Counted from the first letter of the stretch, positions 31,297 to 40,630 are shown. The stretch is 64,000 bases of DNA from Streptomyces coeruleorubidus (GCF_028885415.1 NZ_CP118527.1:5208001-5272000); one strand, 5' to 3'. The notes: a model not told the origin generated them from the letters alone. Numbers and translations: made by a program.

Positions 31297-32646
31297 GTGA
31301 ATGAACGGGGGATGAGGATGGCTCCGCGTGCAGCGCGTCATCGGCGTTCGGTGAAGCGTCGTGTTCTTGCCGGGGTTTCCGTCGCCGCGGCGGCCGGGAT
31401 CACGGTCACCGCGACGATGGCCATGAACGCCGAGGCGGCGTGGACGTCGACGTGGAACGTGTCGGCCTCCGGCTGGACCCCTGACGATTCCCCCACGGTG
31501 TCGGTCGACCGGCAGGGCGACGCCCTGCTTGTCTGGAATGCCTGCGACCTGTCGACGCCGGGCTGCTACTACCGGATCCAGGCCAGAGTGAAGACCGCGA
31601 GCGGCACGGTGACAGCGATCCGCACCCTGTCGCCCGACGGTGCCGCGCCGTCCTGGCCGGAGGCCGCCTCCGACGACACCGGCGACTCGGCGGTGGTCTG
31701 GCAGCAGGACAGTCAGGTCGTGGGCCGCCGGGTCTCGGCCTCCGGCAGCCTCGTCGGGCCGCTGCAGAAGCTGTCCACGTCGGCGCCCGCGGTCACACCG
31801 GTGGTCGCCGTGACCCCGGGCGGCACCGCGATGGCGGCCTGGACGGAGATCCGCGACGGAAGCTGGTACGCGGTCGCCCGCCGCCTCAAGCTCGACGGCA
31901 CGCTCGGCGCGCCCATCACCCTCGGCTCGGGCTCGGCCGAGAAACCGGCCATCGGCGTCGACCGCAACGGCCAGTTCGTCGTCGCCTGGGCGCGGGCCTC
32001 GGACGTCGTGGCCAGGCGGATCACGTCGACGTCCGTCTCCTCGACGAAGGTGCTCACGTCGCCGATCGCGGCGTACGGCGGCTTCGGCATGGTGCGGGTC
32101 GGCGTGGACCGGGACGGCGACGCGGTCATCAGCTACCACTCCGGCGGCGGTGCCCGCTCGCAGGTCTGGGCCTCCCGCTGGAGCCGCACCGGCACCCTGG
32201 CGGCTCCCCTGCGGATCTCGGCCTCCACGGACAACGTGGGCTTCCACCACGCCCTCGCGACCGACCTCGACGGTGACTCGATGATCGTGTGGACCCGCTA
32301 CAGCAGCAGCGGCAAACTCGAGCTGCTCGGCCGCCGCCTCTCCGCGGCCGGTGCCCGGGGCGCCGTCACCAGCCTGGGTCTCGGCGACCGCCCCGACCTG
32401 GCCCTCGACGACGACGGCGACGGCATGCTGGTCTTCCACACGGTCGTCCCCAAGTCGACGCCCCCGTACAGCTACACCAAGACCAGCGCCCGCCTGATCA
32501 GCCGTTCCGGCACCTTCGGCACCACGAAGACACTCACGTCGGACGGCCGGGTACCCCAGGTCGACACCCGCCCGACCTCCCGGTTCACGGTGATCTGGCA
32601 GCAGGAGAGCTTCCCGTACACGATCAAGTCGGTCACCGGTCCCTGA
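31297..32646 (+). CDS. Secreted beta-propeller-like protein
   Basis: A 449-residue exported protein (or slightly shorter from the ATG at 31318, which has GGGGATGAGG in front). A basic region (RHRRSVKRR) and a hydrophobic core with an AEA-type cleavage site near residue 48 form the signal peptide. The mature part is a series of about 50-residue repeats of the type VDRxGDAxxxW or DLDGDSMIVWTR, each with an acidic turn and a Trp strand (for example VGVDRDGDAVISYHSG, ALATDLDGDSMIVW, LALDDDGDGMLVFHT). This suggests a multi-bladed propeller, perhaps calcium-stabilised. Function unknown. A second secreted protein follows 66 bases later. Confidence 0.75.
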   Translation: MNERGMRMAPRAARHRRSVKRRVLAGVSVAAAAGITVTATMAMNAEAAWTSTWNVSASGWTPDDSPTVSVDRQGDALLVWNACDLSTPGCYYRIQARVKTASGTVTAIRTLSPDGAAPSWPEAASDDTGDSAVVWQQDSQVVGRRVSASGSLVGPLQKLSTSAPAVTPVVAVTPGGTAMAAWTEIRDGSWYAVARRLKLDGTLGAPITLGSGSAEKPAIGVDRNGQFVVAWARASDVVARRITSTSVSSTKVLTSPIAAYGGFGMVRVGVDRDGDAVISYHSGGGARSQVWASRWSRTGTLAAPLRISASTDNVGFHHALATDLDGDSMIVWTRYSSSGKLELLGRRLSAAGARGAVTSLGLGDRPDLALDDDGDGMLVFHTVVPKSTPPYSYTKTSARLISRSGTFGTTKTLTSDGRVPQVDTRPTSRFTVIWQQESFPYTIKSVTGP

Positions 32647-32712
32647 CCGGCTTCAACCGCCCCGCTGCTCCCGCTCGGCGGGTTCCCACTTTTCCCTCTG
32701 TGAAGGAGATAC

Positions 32713-33516
32713 ATGCGCAAGCGCGCTGCCTTTGCCCTGCTCAGTGCCGTCGCCGCGCTGGCCGGCTTCGCCGCCCCCGGTGCCTACGGCGACGAGACCC
32801 AGGCCGACGTCCAGATCAGCAACGTTTCCTTCGACGGTGGCAAGAACATCGTGGTCGGTCTCTACGCCAGGACGATCACGGTTTCAGGGACCTTCACCCA
32901 CCCGTCGGGCATCCAGGACGCGGACTTCGTCCTGTGGCGCGGACCGGATGGTGCGAACCCCTACGAGACCTACGACGACCGCATCGTGTCGAACCAGTAC
33001 TACTCCCATGCGGACTGCGTCGCCTCGAGTGCCACCACCTCCACCTGCTCGCAGACGATCTCCCTCGAACCGGACTGGAAGTACGGCGGCACCGCGCTCA
33101 CCAACGCCCACGCCGGCACCTGGAAGGTCAGTGTGCAGGGGGTGGCCAATGACGACAGCTGGACCCATTCGGCGAGCTACACCACGACCCGTCTGCAGCG
33201 GCAGTCCCAACTCACCGTGAACGCAGGCCCGGAACCGATTGCCAAGGGCAAGACCCTCACCGTCACCGGCAAGCTCACCCGGGCCGACTGGGACAACCTC
33301 GATTACCGGGGTTACACCAACCAGCCGGTCAGGCTCCAGTTCCGCAAGTCCGGCACTACGACCTACGCGACCATCAAGACCGTGTACACCTCCAGCACCG
33401 GCAACCTGACGACCACGGCCACCGCCTCCGAAGACGGCTACTGGCGCTGGAACTTCGCGGGGACCTCCACCACCCCGGCCGTCAAGGCGACCGGCGACTT
33501 CGTGGACGTGCAATAG
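32713..33516 (+). CDS. Secreted protein with Ig-like C-terminal domain
   Basis: A 267-residue protein starting at the ATG after GAAGGAGAT. The first 27 residues (MRKRAAFALLSAVAALAG...GAYG) are a signal peptide. The N-terminal mature domain has a likely disulfide (ADCVASS and STCSQT). The C-terminal part (ITVSGTFTHPSG earlier; LTVTGKLTRADWD, QPVRLQFRKSGTT) has the alternating pattern of Ig-like or bacterial adhesion beta-sandwiches used in Streptomyces surface proteins. Probably co-expressed with the propeller protein. Confidence 0.72.
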   Translation: MRKRAAFALLSAVAALAGFAAPGAYGDETQADVQISNVSFDGGKNIVVGLYARTITVSGTFTHPSGIQDADFVLWRGPDGANPYETYDDRIVSNQYYSHADCVASSATTSTCSQTISLEPDWKYGGTALTNAHAGTWKVSVQGVANDDSWTHSASYTTTRLQRQSQLTVNAGPEPIAKGKTLTVTGKLTRADWDNLDYRGYTNQPVRLQFRKSGTTTYATIKTVYTSSTGNLTTTATASEDGYWRWNFAGTSTTPAVKATGDFVDVQ

Positions 33517-33924
33517 CCCGAACGCCGCTCTCGAAAGCTCACGCTCGCACGGAGATCACATGAAAGTGCCCTCGCTCTCCCATAGGGGGAGTGAGGGCAG
33601 CAGGAGCCACCGATGGGCACGCTGTGGGCACGGCGCCGGCTCAGGGTGCGGGAGCCGCGCTCGGTGGCTGACGGACGGTGCAAGCCTTGGCAGCGGAAAC
33701 CGGGTCGGAGGGGCACCGCTGCGGGAGCGTACGGCGGAGGTTTCAGCATCTCCTTGGGCCGACCGGAGCCGTGAGTGCCACCTCCCGGCCCCACGCTTGA
33801 CACAACGTCCGAACATCGTGCCCGGGGCGGACAGATCACGCGCGGGCTCCGTGCGGGGCGTCGGAGATACTCGATGGACCGCAACAGTCGCACGATCCAC
33901 GCCGCCGGTGCACGCCCGTTCGAG
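33517..33924. other. Gene-free stretch, repeat motif
   Basis: No convincing gene. GCACGCTGTGGGCAC occurs at about 33616, a motif repeated near several integration scars in the window. The open frames here have no recognisable protein character. Confidence 0.5.
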
Positions 33925-34105
33925 CATCATGCCCGGGCAAGGTCAATCCGGTGGTTGCCGAGGTCGCCAATCAGGTCGCCTCCGGTGATCGGCACGCCGT
34001 CACCACGATCATGGCGGCGGAGGCCGGACAGCACCCCCTCACGCCTTCGAGCCGATCATCCGGCATCTCGTGTCGGAGTCCACACCCATCTGTGCGCCGC
34101 TGCCT
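33925..34105 (+). pseudogene. Aspartate ammonia-lyase/fumarase-family remnant
   Basis: Around 33925 one frame gives SSIMPG and the next KVNPVVAEVANQVAS, then TTIMAAEAGQ. A third frame continues FEPIIRHLVSES. In order these are the family signature GSSxMPxKxNPxxxE, the MAAEAGQLxLNxFEP block and its follow-on. At least two frameshifts and the absence of the remaining domains make it a short relic of an aspartase gene. Confidence 0.6.
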
Positions 34106-34221
34106 GACCCTCCCCGAGCCCTCGCCGCCAGCCGGTGCGTGGCCTGACTCGTCCAGGAGAAGGGCCTGTTGGTATGTCCGCTCCCGATTTGCGTCGTTCC
34201 CAAAACCAGTAGAGGAAAAGC

Positions 34222-34575
34222 ATGTCGCTCCTGAAGACCATCGATACCAATCCCTCCTTCGCACCCCGCGAGTCCGGCCCGCTGCCGGAACGCCTGATTT
34301 CCGGCGACCCGACTTACAAGACCTGGGCCCAGGACGCCGCCCGCGGGGAAACGATCAACACGGGTGTCTGGGAAGCCACGCCCGGCGAGACGCGCTCGAT
34401 CAAGGGTGAGACCTTCGAGTTCTGCCACATCCTTTCCGGCGTCATCGAAATCACGCCGGAAGGTGGCGAGCCGGTGATCTACAAGGCAGGCGACAGCTTT
34501 GTCATGAAGCCGGGCTTCGTCGGTGTCTGGAAGACCATCGAAACCGTGCGCAAGATCTACCTGACCGTGTCGTGA
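34222..34575 (+). CDS. Cupin-domain protein (DUF861 type)
   Basis: A 117-residue single cupin starting after AGAGGAAAAG. The fold is visible as GVWEATPGETRSIKGETFEF, HILSGVIEITPEGGEPV and AGDSFVMKPGFVGVWKT, ending RKIYLTVS. This is the pattern of small ureidoglycine aminohydrolase-like cupins common in proteobacteria. Only one metal-binding His is clear, so an enzymatic role is uncertain. Codon third positions look less GC-rich than in the neighbours, hinting at transfer. It stands alone among pseudogenes. Confidence 0.75.
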   Translation: MSLLKTIDTNPSFAPRESGPLPERLISGDPTYKTWAQDAARGETINTGVWEATPGETRSIKGETFEFCHILSGVIEITPEGGEPVIYKAGDSFVMKPGFVGVWKTIETVRKIYLTVS

Positions 34576-34833
34576 CGCCGATGCCGCAGGACACGATCGT
34601 CGTCGAGACCTCTCGCGAGGGCAACCTCGGGCGCACGGAGAGGCCCAGATCGAAGGTGCCCTTCGTACCCGCGGTCCGCAGGCGGTGAGTGGCGAAGCGC
34701 GCCGCCGGTCCTCCAGCGCCTCGCGAAAGCGGCAGCGGAACATGGCGGCCGGCTCGACGGCATGGTCCGAGCCGAAGCCACCGTCAACCAGCCGAGTCCT
34801 CGTGGTGCTGTTGTAGTGCGCCACCCGCGAACC

Positions 34834-34931
34834 GGTCTGGACAACAAAGAACCCCCGGGTCCCGGTCCGTCCGGTCGGATCGCACCGCAGTTGGCCGTGG
34901 TTGTCTGCTCTTACGGGCACGCTGTGGGCGC
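34834..34931. repeat. Partial integration-scar repeat (copy A)
   Basis: GGTCTGGACAACAAAGAACC and the following CCCGGGTCC, at 34834-34863, match the sequence between the integrase 3' end and the terminator at the full scars (40.9, 50.4, 58.4 kb). The second stem arm and the tRNA half are missing. At 34882-34931 follows CACCGCAGTTGGCCGTGGTT...GGGCACGCTGTGGGC, also found near 36.7 and 58.5 kb. The rest of the 541 bases between the cupin gene and vapB holds no gene I recognise. Confidence 0.65.
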
Positions 34932-35060
34932 GGACGCCACCAGTAGCCGGGCGATACGTGCGCATGACGCTTCCGCCGGGCGGACAGCGTCTCTCGGGCT
35001 GGTCTGGAGCGTCCGTCGCGACTGCCCATACCGGAGCCGACACTCAGACGTGGACCCATG

Positions 35061-35100
35061 AATGTTGATGACGTATTCTTCTATGTACATCACCAACATT
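35061..35100. promoter_or_regulatory. Palindromic operator/promoter of vapBC
   Basis: An unusually AT-rich stretch just upstream of the antitoxin contains AATGTTG (35061-35067) and its inverse CAACATT (35094-35100) around ATGACGTATTCTTCTATGTA. This is the usual position for antitoxin autoregulation. Confidence 0.6.
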
Positions 35101-35116
35101 GTGTGGGAGGTGCGGT

Positions 35117-35338
35117 ATGTCTGTGACCCAGATCGACATCGACGACGACGCCCTGGAACGCGCCATGGCTCTGTCCAAGGTCAGGACCAAGAAGGAGGCG
35201 GTCAATCTCGCTCTGCACTTCTACGCCGAGCAGCAGGAGCGTGCGGCGCGCATCAGCCGTCACTTCGAGCGTGCGCGTGAGTGGGGTGCCGTCGAGGACG
35301 CCGAGCGCCTGCACCGGGCGGAGAAGCACAGCCGGTGA
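35117..35338 (+). CDS. VapB-family antitoxin
   Basis: A 73-residue antitoxin starting after GGGAGGTGCGGT. MSVTQIDIDDDALERAMALS, then RTKKEAVNLALHFYAEQ, is the ribbon-helix-helix DNA-binding domain of the VapB type: a beta strand, then two helices with TKKEAV. The C-terminal half should wrap the toxin. Its stop overlaps the toxin start (GTGA). An inverted repeat upstream suggests autoregulation. Confidence 0.88.
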   Translation: MSVTQIDIDDDALERAMALSKVRTKKEAVNLALHFYAEQQERAARISRHFERAREWGAVEDAERLHRAEKHSR

Positions 35339-35745
35339 TCTACTTGCTCGACACGTCCGGTCTGGTCCGGCTGCTCCGCGAACCAAAGCTGCAATCGGCC
35401 TGGTACGACGCGATCGATGCCGGGGCCATCGCATCCTGTTACGTGCAACGCGCCGAATTCCTCCACAGCGCCCGGAACGGACGCGAGTACGACGAGATCG
35501 CGGAGATGTTCACTGATCTCTACCCGGACGTGTCGGTGCCGAAGAACGCGGGGCGCTGGATCGGCGCGGTGCAACACCGTATGGCCCAGGCGGGGGAGCA
35601 TCGCAGTGCCTCGGCGGTGGACCTCGTCATCGCCGCCACCGCGGCCCATCACGGTCTGGCTGTCCTCCATGACGATGCCGACTACCGTGCTATTGCCCGG
35701 CACGCATCCGACCTGATCGAGCACAACGTCCACGACGTCGACTGA
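35335..35745 (+). CDS. VapC-family PIN-domain toxin
   Basis: A 136-residue PIN-domain ribonuclease, starting at the GTG that overlaps the antitoxin stop. The metal-binding acids are in place: YLLDTSGLVRLL (Asp), CYVQRAEFL (Glu), ASAVDLVIAATA (Asp) and LHDDADYRAIA. VapC toxins cut tRNA or rRNA when free of VapB. Complete, likely active. Confidence 0.9.
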   Translation: MIYLLDTSGLVRLLREPKLQSAWYDAIDAGAIASCYVQRAEFLHSARNGREYDEIAEMFTDLYPDVSVPKNAGRWIGAVQHRMAQAGEHRSASAVDLVIAATAAHHGLAVLHDDADYRAIARHASDLIEHNVHDVD

Positions 35746-35905
35746 GGTGTCTGCGCCTCCCGGCGGGGTGTAGACGGGGAAGTTTTCCGAATAGGTGGCC
35801 GAATTCTCCCACGCGATTGTGACCCAGCTCGGCCGTCAGCGGCACCCGGACGGAGTGCGGCACCGGCCCCAGCACGGAACACCCTGCCCTGCCCGGACAC
35901 GGACG

Positions 35906-36352
35906 TCACGGCCCCGTATGGCGGCCGACTCTTCGCTCGGTGATGTGCAGGTCACGCCCTGCCTGGTAGACGTGTGAGTTTCCGGTCGCGTGGGCCGAGA
36001 TGCGCACCGAGCCGATGGACGACTGCTCACCGGGAGGAAGGAGCTCGCGAGCCTCGCGCAGAACCCGCTCCAGGGCTGGTGCCGCGGCAGGGTCGGTCGC
36101 CAGGAGAAGCATCATCCGCCCTTGCCACTCGCCGGCCGACCTGTCCTCTGCCTCGCCTTCACCCTCACGCGCGAGGACGATCTGTTCCCGCGTCTCGTCG
36201 AGAGCGGCCTCGACGTCCTCGGCGTCGGCCGGCCGGAAACGCCGCCACAGCGCGACAACCCGGTCGCGCGTCGCGCTCCACGCCTCTGTGGCCATCAGTG
36301 CGACCACGGTCGTGCCAGCGGTCTGCGCGAACTGCACCAACTGTGGATCCAT
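35906..36352 (-). CDS. Hypothetical protein ending in an AGRDLHI motif
   Basis: A 148-residue protein from the ATG at 36352 (MDPQLVQFAQTAGTTVV). A hydrophobic stretch near the start (TTVVALMATEAW) is followed by a long charged helical region (DAEDVEAALDETREQIVLARE). The end reads GNSHVYQAGRDLHITERR. The YQAGRDLHI tail recurs in actinobacterial proteins associated with CHAT, NACHT or trypsin-like effector systems, where its role is unknown. It sits between a VapBC pair and the HEPN/NACHT pair. Function not assigned. Confidence 0.6.
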   Translation of the reverse strand: MDPQLVQFAQTAGTTVVALMATEAWSATRDRVVALWRRFRPADAEDVEAALDETREQIVLAREGEGEAEDRSAGEWQGRMMLLLATDPAAAPALERVLREARELLPPGEQSSIGSVRISAHATGNSHVYQAGRDLHITERRVGRHTGP

Positions 36353-37598
36353 TCGCTCCCCCGATCGTGACGTTCCCCCGCGGCAGGCATGCGGCTGAAC
36401 ACCCGTGCGCTCAGGGAAAAGCCTATGGCTTCTCCCCTCATCTTCGCCGTCACGCCTACAAGTTGACCTGATCACTCGGAGTGCGGCGCATGCGCCGTCG
36501 CCTTAGTTCGATAGCCGAGCCACGGTCTCCTGCGGCCTCCAGCGATTCCTCCAACACCTCGAAAGCGTCGAGGCATTCGCGCCGCAGGTTCGCCGGAAGG
36601 GTGACGGGGAGTCTTGCAGCGCTTGGGCGGGTTCTATGGTCCTGATCTGCGCAGACGGCATCAAATGGGTAGTCGTACGGGGCGGACCACACCGCTGCTT
36701 ACCGTGGTTGTCCGCTCTGAAGTGCACGCCGTTGGCACGGGGCCGCTGAGCAGTCGGGCCTGCGGTACGGGTTGCGCTTGCACCACCGTCGCTCAGGCGG
36801 ATCGGGGTCTTGGTTGCGACTGCACATGTTGCGGTTGCCTGCCAGATGCCGCCGCCGACGTGGCACTGACGGCTCCCGCGAGACCTCGCTCCTGCACGGC
36901 GGCCAACTTGCTCCGTGAGGAACAGGGTCGAGGAGGCGCTCGCCCATTTCAAGGAAGTTAGGAGCGTGACGCCCGCCACCAACCTTTCCGAACAGGACAC
37001 TCATGTCCTCCAGGGCCAGGGCCTCGACACCTACGAGGCCAACACCGCCCTAGGCATCTCCGAGGTCGCCCGCGGCTCCACCGCCGCCCAGATGCTGCGC
37101 ACGGCATCACCGAACTGGACTTCCTCTCCAGTAATTCCGACAAAGCGGTCCAGTTGGACCTTCTCGGATTCACGGGCCACCACCGGGCACCTACCAGCGT
37201 CTTCACCACCGCCCACAACGTCCGTACCTGCGCACCAAAGCCCTCCAGACCCGGCACACGCCCCCTGGCAGAGCTGCCCGGCTCCGTCGCCTCATACCGG
37301 CGTCCCCTCAGGGGCGTTCTGCGTGCGGAGGGCCGACAGCGTGCCACCGTCGAGCACTTATCGCTGTGCGCGGCTTCCGGCGACCGCCGGGGTGTGGGTG
37401 GCGAGCAGCGCGGCAGCACCATGCCGATCGGGCGCAGGGCAGCAGATCCCGCCCGCCTGGGGCAGAGAGCGGGTAAGCAGTTCATCGATGCCCGTCACAC
37501 AGGGGCAAGACCCCTTTGAGGTAGGGCAGATGGTGCTAGTTTGCCTGCACAGCCCTACGGGAGAACTACTCCGTTTCCACCCAGTATCGAGGTGATCG
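36353..37598. other. 1.25 kb without an intact gene
   Basis: Only fragments are visible. On the minus strand at 36456-36590, LPANLRRECLDAFEVLEESL and AAGDRGSAIELRRRR look like the tail of a protein. On the plus strand at 36930-37090, HFKEVRSVTPATNLSEQDTH and LGISEVARGSTAAQML look coding but have no start or end. A copy of the CACCGCTGCTTACCGTGGTT repeat lies at about 36690-36740. The promoter of the HEPN/NACHT pair must be near 37520-37590. Confidence 0.45.
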
Positions 37599-38552
37599 GT
37601 GAATCGCACGGCCGTCGCAGCCTTCCGTCGAATGGAAGGCGTATACGCACCGAGATCGCCTGAGGTTTCTCGTAGCGTGCAAGAGAGTTTTTCTGCTCTC
37701 GACTTCGAGGCGCGCTTCTTGGCCCTCTTGGCCCTCTCGACGGTGCGGGCGTCGGGACTCGCCCACGTCAACATCGGCAGGTCGCCTGGGCTCGGCGAGT
37801 GGATCTCGCTGCTCCGGGATCTGCGTACCCGTCTGCGTGGCACCGATCCTGGCTCCCCAGGACAGCGCGTCGCCCAGACGATAACCGAGGCCCTGGCCCG
37901 ATACGACGAGGGAATCCCCGAGGCCCCACCCGAGCTCAGGGCGACAAAGAACCTCCGCGACCACGTCAGCCATGGAGGTGCCATCCCGGACGGGCTGTCC
38001 CCCGTCGTGGACGCCCTCGTACGAGCAATCTCCGACATCATCGCGGAGTGCCTGTCCGACGCCGTGCTCACCTTCACGGACGACGGAAGCCAGGAGCTGC
38101 GGCCCGTGGTGACCTGGGACAACATCGATGTGTCTCTGTGGCCTTTCATGTACGCGAAACCGGACGACAGCTGGTACGTGTACGCCCGATACACCGGAAA
38201 CCAGCCCGATTTCCTCGCCTTCGGCGCGGCGAACTACCGGGCATGTCCCGGCAATGAGGAGCTCGTCGCCTCTTTGGGCCTGCTGTTGAAGCCAAAGAGG
38301 GAACCGGACGATGCCCGTGAACTTTTCCGAGCCGAGGTGGAGAGCGACCTCAAGGCCTTCGCCGATGTCGTCGGTGCTCCTCCCCAGTTCTTCGACCACT
38401 CCCACGGTTTCGGCTACGAGTGGGGCAAGTCCGTCAGCGAGGGCACCCAGCTACGCAGGGATTACTTCCGCGTCGGCCCCGACGGTCCCGAGTGGCAGGA
38501 CGAACACGGCTGGGTACCATATCGGACATACCTTCGTAAACTGACCAACTGA
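37599..38552 (+). CDS. HEPN-motif protein, partner of NACHT NTPase
   Basis: A 317-residue protein starting at a GTG after CGAGGTG. The first 150 residues are helical and contain ATKNLRDHVSHGG, in which R120-DHVS-H125 fits the R-x4-6-H motif that marks HEPN ribonuclease domains, followed by the usual Gly. Helix ENLARYDEG-like and SPVVDALVRAISDIIAECL segments surround it. The C-terminal half (DVSLWPFMYAK, SWYVYARYTGNQPDFLAFG, YEWGKSVSEG) is a separate mixed domain that I do not recognise, perhaps a sensor or a NACHT-docking part. It lies 14 bases before the NACHT gene, so they form one unit. Nuclease activity is an inference from the motif. Confidence 0.65.
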   Translation: MNRTAVAAFRRMEGVYAPRSPEVSRSVQESFSALDFEARFLALLALSTVRASGLAHVNIGRSPGLGEWISLLRDLRTRLRGTDPGSPGQRVAQTITEALARYDEGIPEAPPELRATKNLRDHVSHGGAIPDGLSPVVDALVRAISDIIAECLSDAVLTFTDDGSQELRPVVTWDNIDVSLWPFMYAKPDDSWYVYARYTGNQPDFLAFGAANYRACPGNEELVASLGLLLKPKREPDDARELFRAEVESDLKAFADVVGAPPQFFDHSHGFGYEWGKSVSEGTQLRRDYFRVGPDGPEWQDEHGWVPYRTYLRKLTN

Positions 38553-38566
38553 CCAACTGGCCCATC

Positions 38567-40630
38567 GTGGCCAGCCGTCTGCGTCACAAGCTGGAGGAGG
38601 TGGAGCGGCAGCTCGCCCAGGAGGAAATCGAGCAGCTCGGCTGGCAACCGGACGTCGGTAGCCACCGGGAGGCCCACGTCGAGGTGACGGAGTACGACGG
38701 GGGCAACCCGCGGAGGAAGTCGTTCTCTCAACTGATCGACGAAGTCGACGCGGACCTCGGGGTCGAGACGGGCCAGACCCAAGTCTTCTTCGTCAATGGC
38801 GAGGCCGGCATTGGCAAGACCCGGGCGATGGTCAAGGCCGCCCTGAACCGGGCACGGGAAGTGGAGCGGCACCAGGGCGACAGACCACTGTTTCTGTACG
38901 TCAAGTCTACGGGGCGTGTTCTCGACGACTTAGACGCGGCCGTCAACCACGCGGTCGCGCTCACCCAGAACCTCACCGCGGAACGTGTCAAGGTCCTCTG
39001 TGGAAAAGGGCTCATCGCACTTCTCATCGACGGCTTCGATGAACTCCTCGGCGGAGCGGCGTACAGCGACGCGATCGACTCGCTGCAGGACTGGCTGAAC
39101 GCGCTGGGCGGTCGGGGAGTACTCGTCGTCTCGGCGCGCTCTTCCTACTACATGAATCAGTACCGGTCGAGCGTGCAACGGGCGAGCAAGGCGATAAGCG
39201 CCTCGGTCCGCCACAGCATTGCCCAGGTGCTGCGGTGGACGCCGGCGGAGATCGTGTCGTTCCTGGGCGACTACGGTGTGCCTGCCGCCCGCTACGAGCG
39301 CCTGGCGGCCGGAGATCGGGAACTGCTGGGGCTCCCCTTCTTCGCCCGGGCCTTCGCCGAGATGTGCCGGTCAGGTGACTACGAAGAGTCGGACGCGACG
39401 GGCCCTTCATTCACCGAGAGGCTCCTGAACCATTACCTCGCGCGGGAGGAACGGAAGCTCGCCTATCAGACGGGCAGCACGCACGGGCTCCTGAACCGAG
39501 ACGAACTGCGGCGCACCTTCGAACATGTAGCCGAGATCATGGTGGACAGTCGCGAAAGGGAGATCGACTCCAGCGACTTGGAGTTCGCCGCGGCCGCGGC
39601 CTTGGACATCGATGACCTGGACGATCGCGAAGGCCTTCGGGAACGCCTCCAGGTGCTGTGCGGTCTGGCCACGGATTCGGCGACGCGCGGGCCCACAAGG
39701 TTCAGGTTCCAGCACGAGGTGTTCTTCGACAATTTCCTGGCCGGTATCGTCGGGCGTCATCTTCGTGCCGGCCGCTCCGCCGCCCTCCAACGGCTGCTGA
39801 GCAGATCGGAATGGCGCACGGGAACTGTGAGTGGCGTGGTGGCAGCGGTGGACACCGAGCTGCTCATCGGCGCCCTGGCGGGCGTCCGGCTGCCCGCCGT
39901 TCAGTCCAGTTCCGCTTCCCGTGACACGGTCGCCACCAATCTGGGTGCCCTGTGGGCGGAAATCATCCGCAAGACCGCTCAGATGCCTGACTGGCCGATT
40001 GTCGATGCCACGTTCGCAGGCCCGCTCGACCTCAGTCACACCAAGGTGGGCAATGCCTCCCTAATCAACTGCCGGCTGGAGTCTCTGACTCTTCCCACGG
40101 GCCCCGGGTGGAAGCTCCAGCTCGACCGGACGAGGGTCAAGAAGATCACAGCGGGCGCGGAGCAGACGGACCTCTCAGGACTGCGGGGCGTGCGCCACGG
40201 GGACCTGGTGGAGCTCCTCTTCCGGCCGAGCCGCTTCTTCTACCGCCGCCCGGACATTCTCGAGGCCCTGCGCACGCGGGGCGTCGGGATCGTCGACGCG
40301 CCGGGGATGTCCAGTGCCGTCGTACCGGTACGCGTGGAGGCCGCTCGCCACTACCTGAAGAACCTGGTGGAGTACGCGTCCTCGACACTGATCCTCAAGG
40401 ACAACCACCAACCGGACGACCACCGTCTGAAGTGGACCCAGGAGTATCCAGACGAGTGGAGGCCCTTCGTGGACAGGCTGACCAAGGCCAAGCTCGCACG
40501 ACCCGAGAAGTTCTCTGCGAAGGGCTCCAGGAAGATCAAACTGCGGTTGCAGTTCGGCGCCGCCAACATCCTCGATGAGGACTCCGACCTCCCGCAGATC
40601 CAAGACTTCTGGGCGGCCGTGAAGGGCTGA
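38567..40630 (+). CDS. NACHT-type STAND NTPase
   Basis: A 687-residue STAND-class ATPase. An N-terminal coiled coil (RLRHKLEEVERQLAQEEIEQ) is followed by Walker A FVNGEAGIGKTRAM (residues 78-85) and Walker B LIALLIDGFDELLGG (152-160). The D-G-F-D-E-L form is characteristic of NACHT domains. A sensor arginine region (VLVVSARSSYYM) and winged-helix-like helical domain follow (LGLPFFARAFAEMC, FRFQHEVFFDNFLAG). The C-terminal third has a short pentapeptide-like stretch (ATFAGPLDLSHTKVGNASL) and a basic tail. The start is a GTG without a clear ribosome site, suggesting coupling to the HEPN gene. NACHT proteins of bacteria include phage-defence sensors; this one lies in a mobile-element scar region. 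Confidence 0.85.
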   Translation: MASRLRHKLEEVERQLAQEEIEQLGWQPDVGSHREAHVEVTEYDGGNPRRKSFSQLIDEVDADLGVETGQTQVFFVNGEAGIGKTRAMVKAALNRAREVERHQGDRPLFLYVKSTGRVLDDLDAAVNHAVALTQNLTAERVKVLCGKGLIALLIDGFDELLGGAAYSDAIDSLQDWLNALGGRGVLVVSARSSYYMNQYRSSVQRASKAISASVRHSIAQVLRWTPAEIVSFLGDYGVPAARYERLAAGDRELLGLPFFARAFAEMCRSGDYEESDATGPSFTERLLNHYLAREERKLAYQTGSTHGLLNRDELRRTFEHVAEIMVDSREREIDSSDLEFAAAAALDIDDLDDREGLRERLQVLCGLATDSATRGPTRFRFQHEVFFDNFLAGIVGRHLRAGRSAALQRLLSRSEWRTGTVSGVVAAVDTELLIGALAGVRLPAVQSSSASRDTVATNLGALWAEIIRKTAQMPDWPIVDATFAGPLDLSHTKVGNASLINCRLESLTLPTGPGWKLQLDRTRVKKITAGAEQTDLSGLRGVRHGDLVELLFRPSRFFYRRPDILEALRTRGVGIVDAPGMSSAVVPVRVEAARHYLKNLVEYASSTLILKDNHQPDDHRLKWTQEYPDEWRPFVDRLTKAKLARPEKFSAKGSRKIKLRLQFGAANILDEDSDLPQIQDFWAAVKG

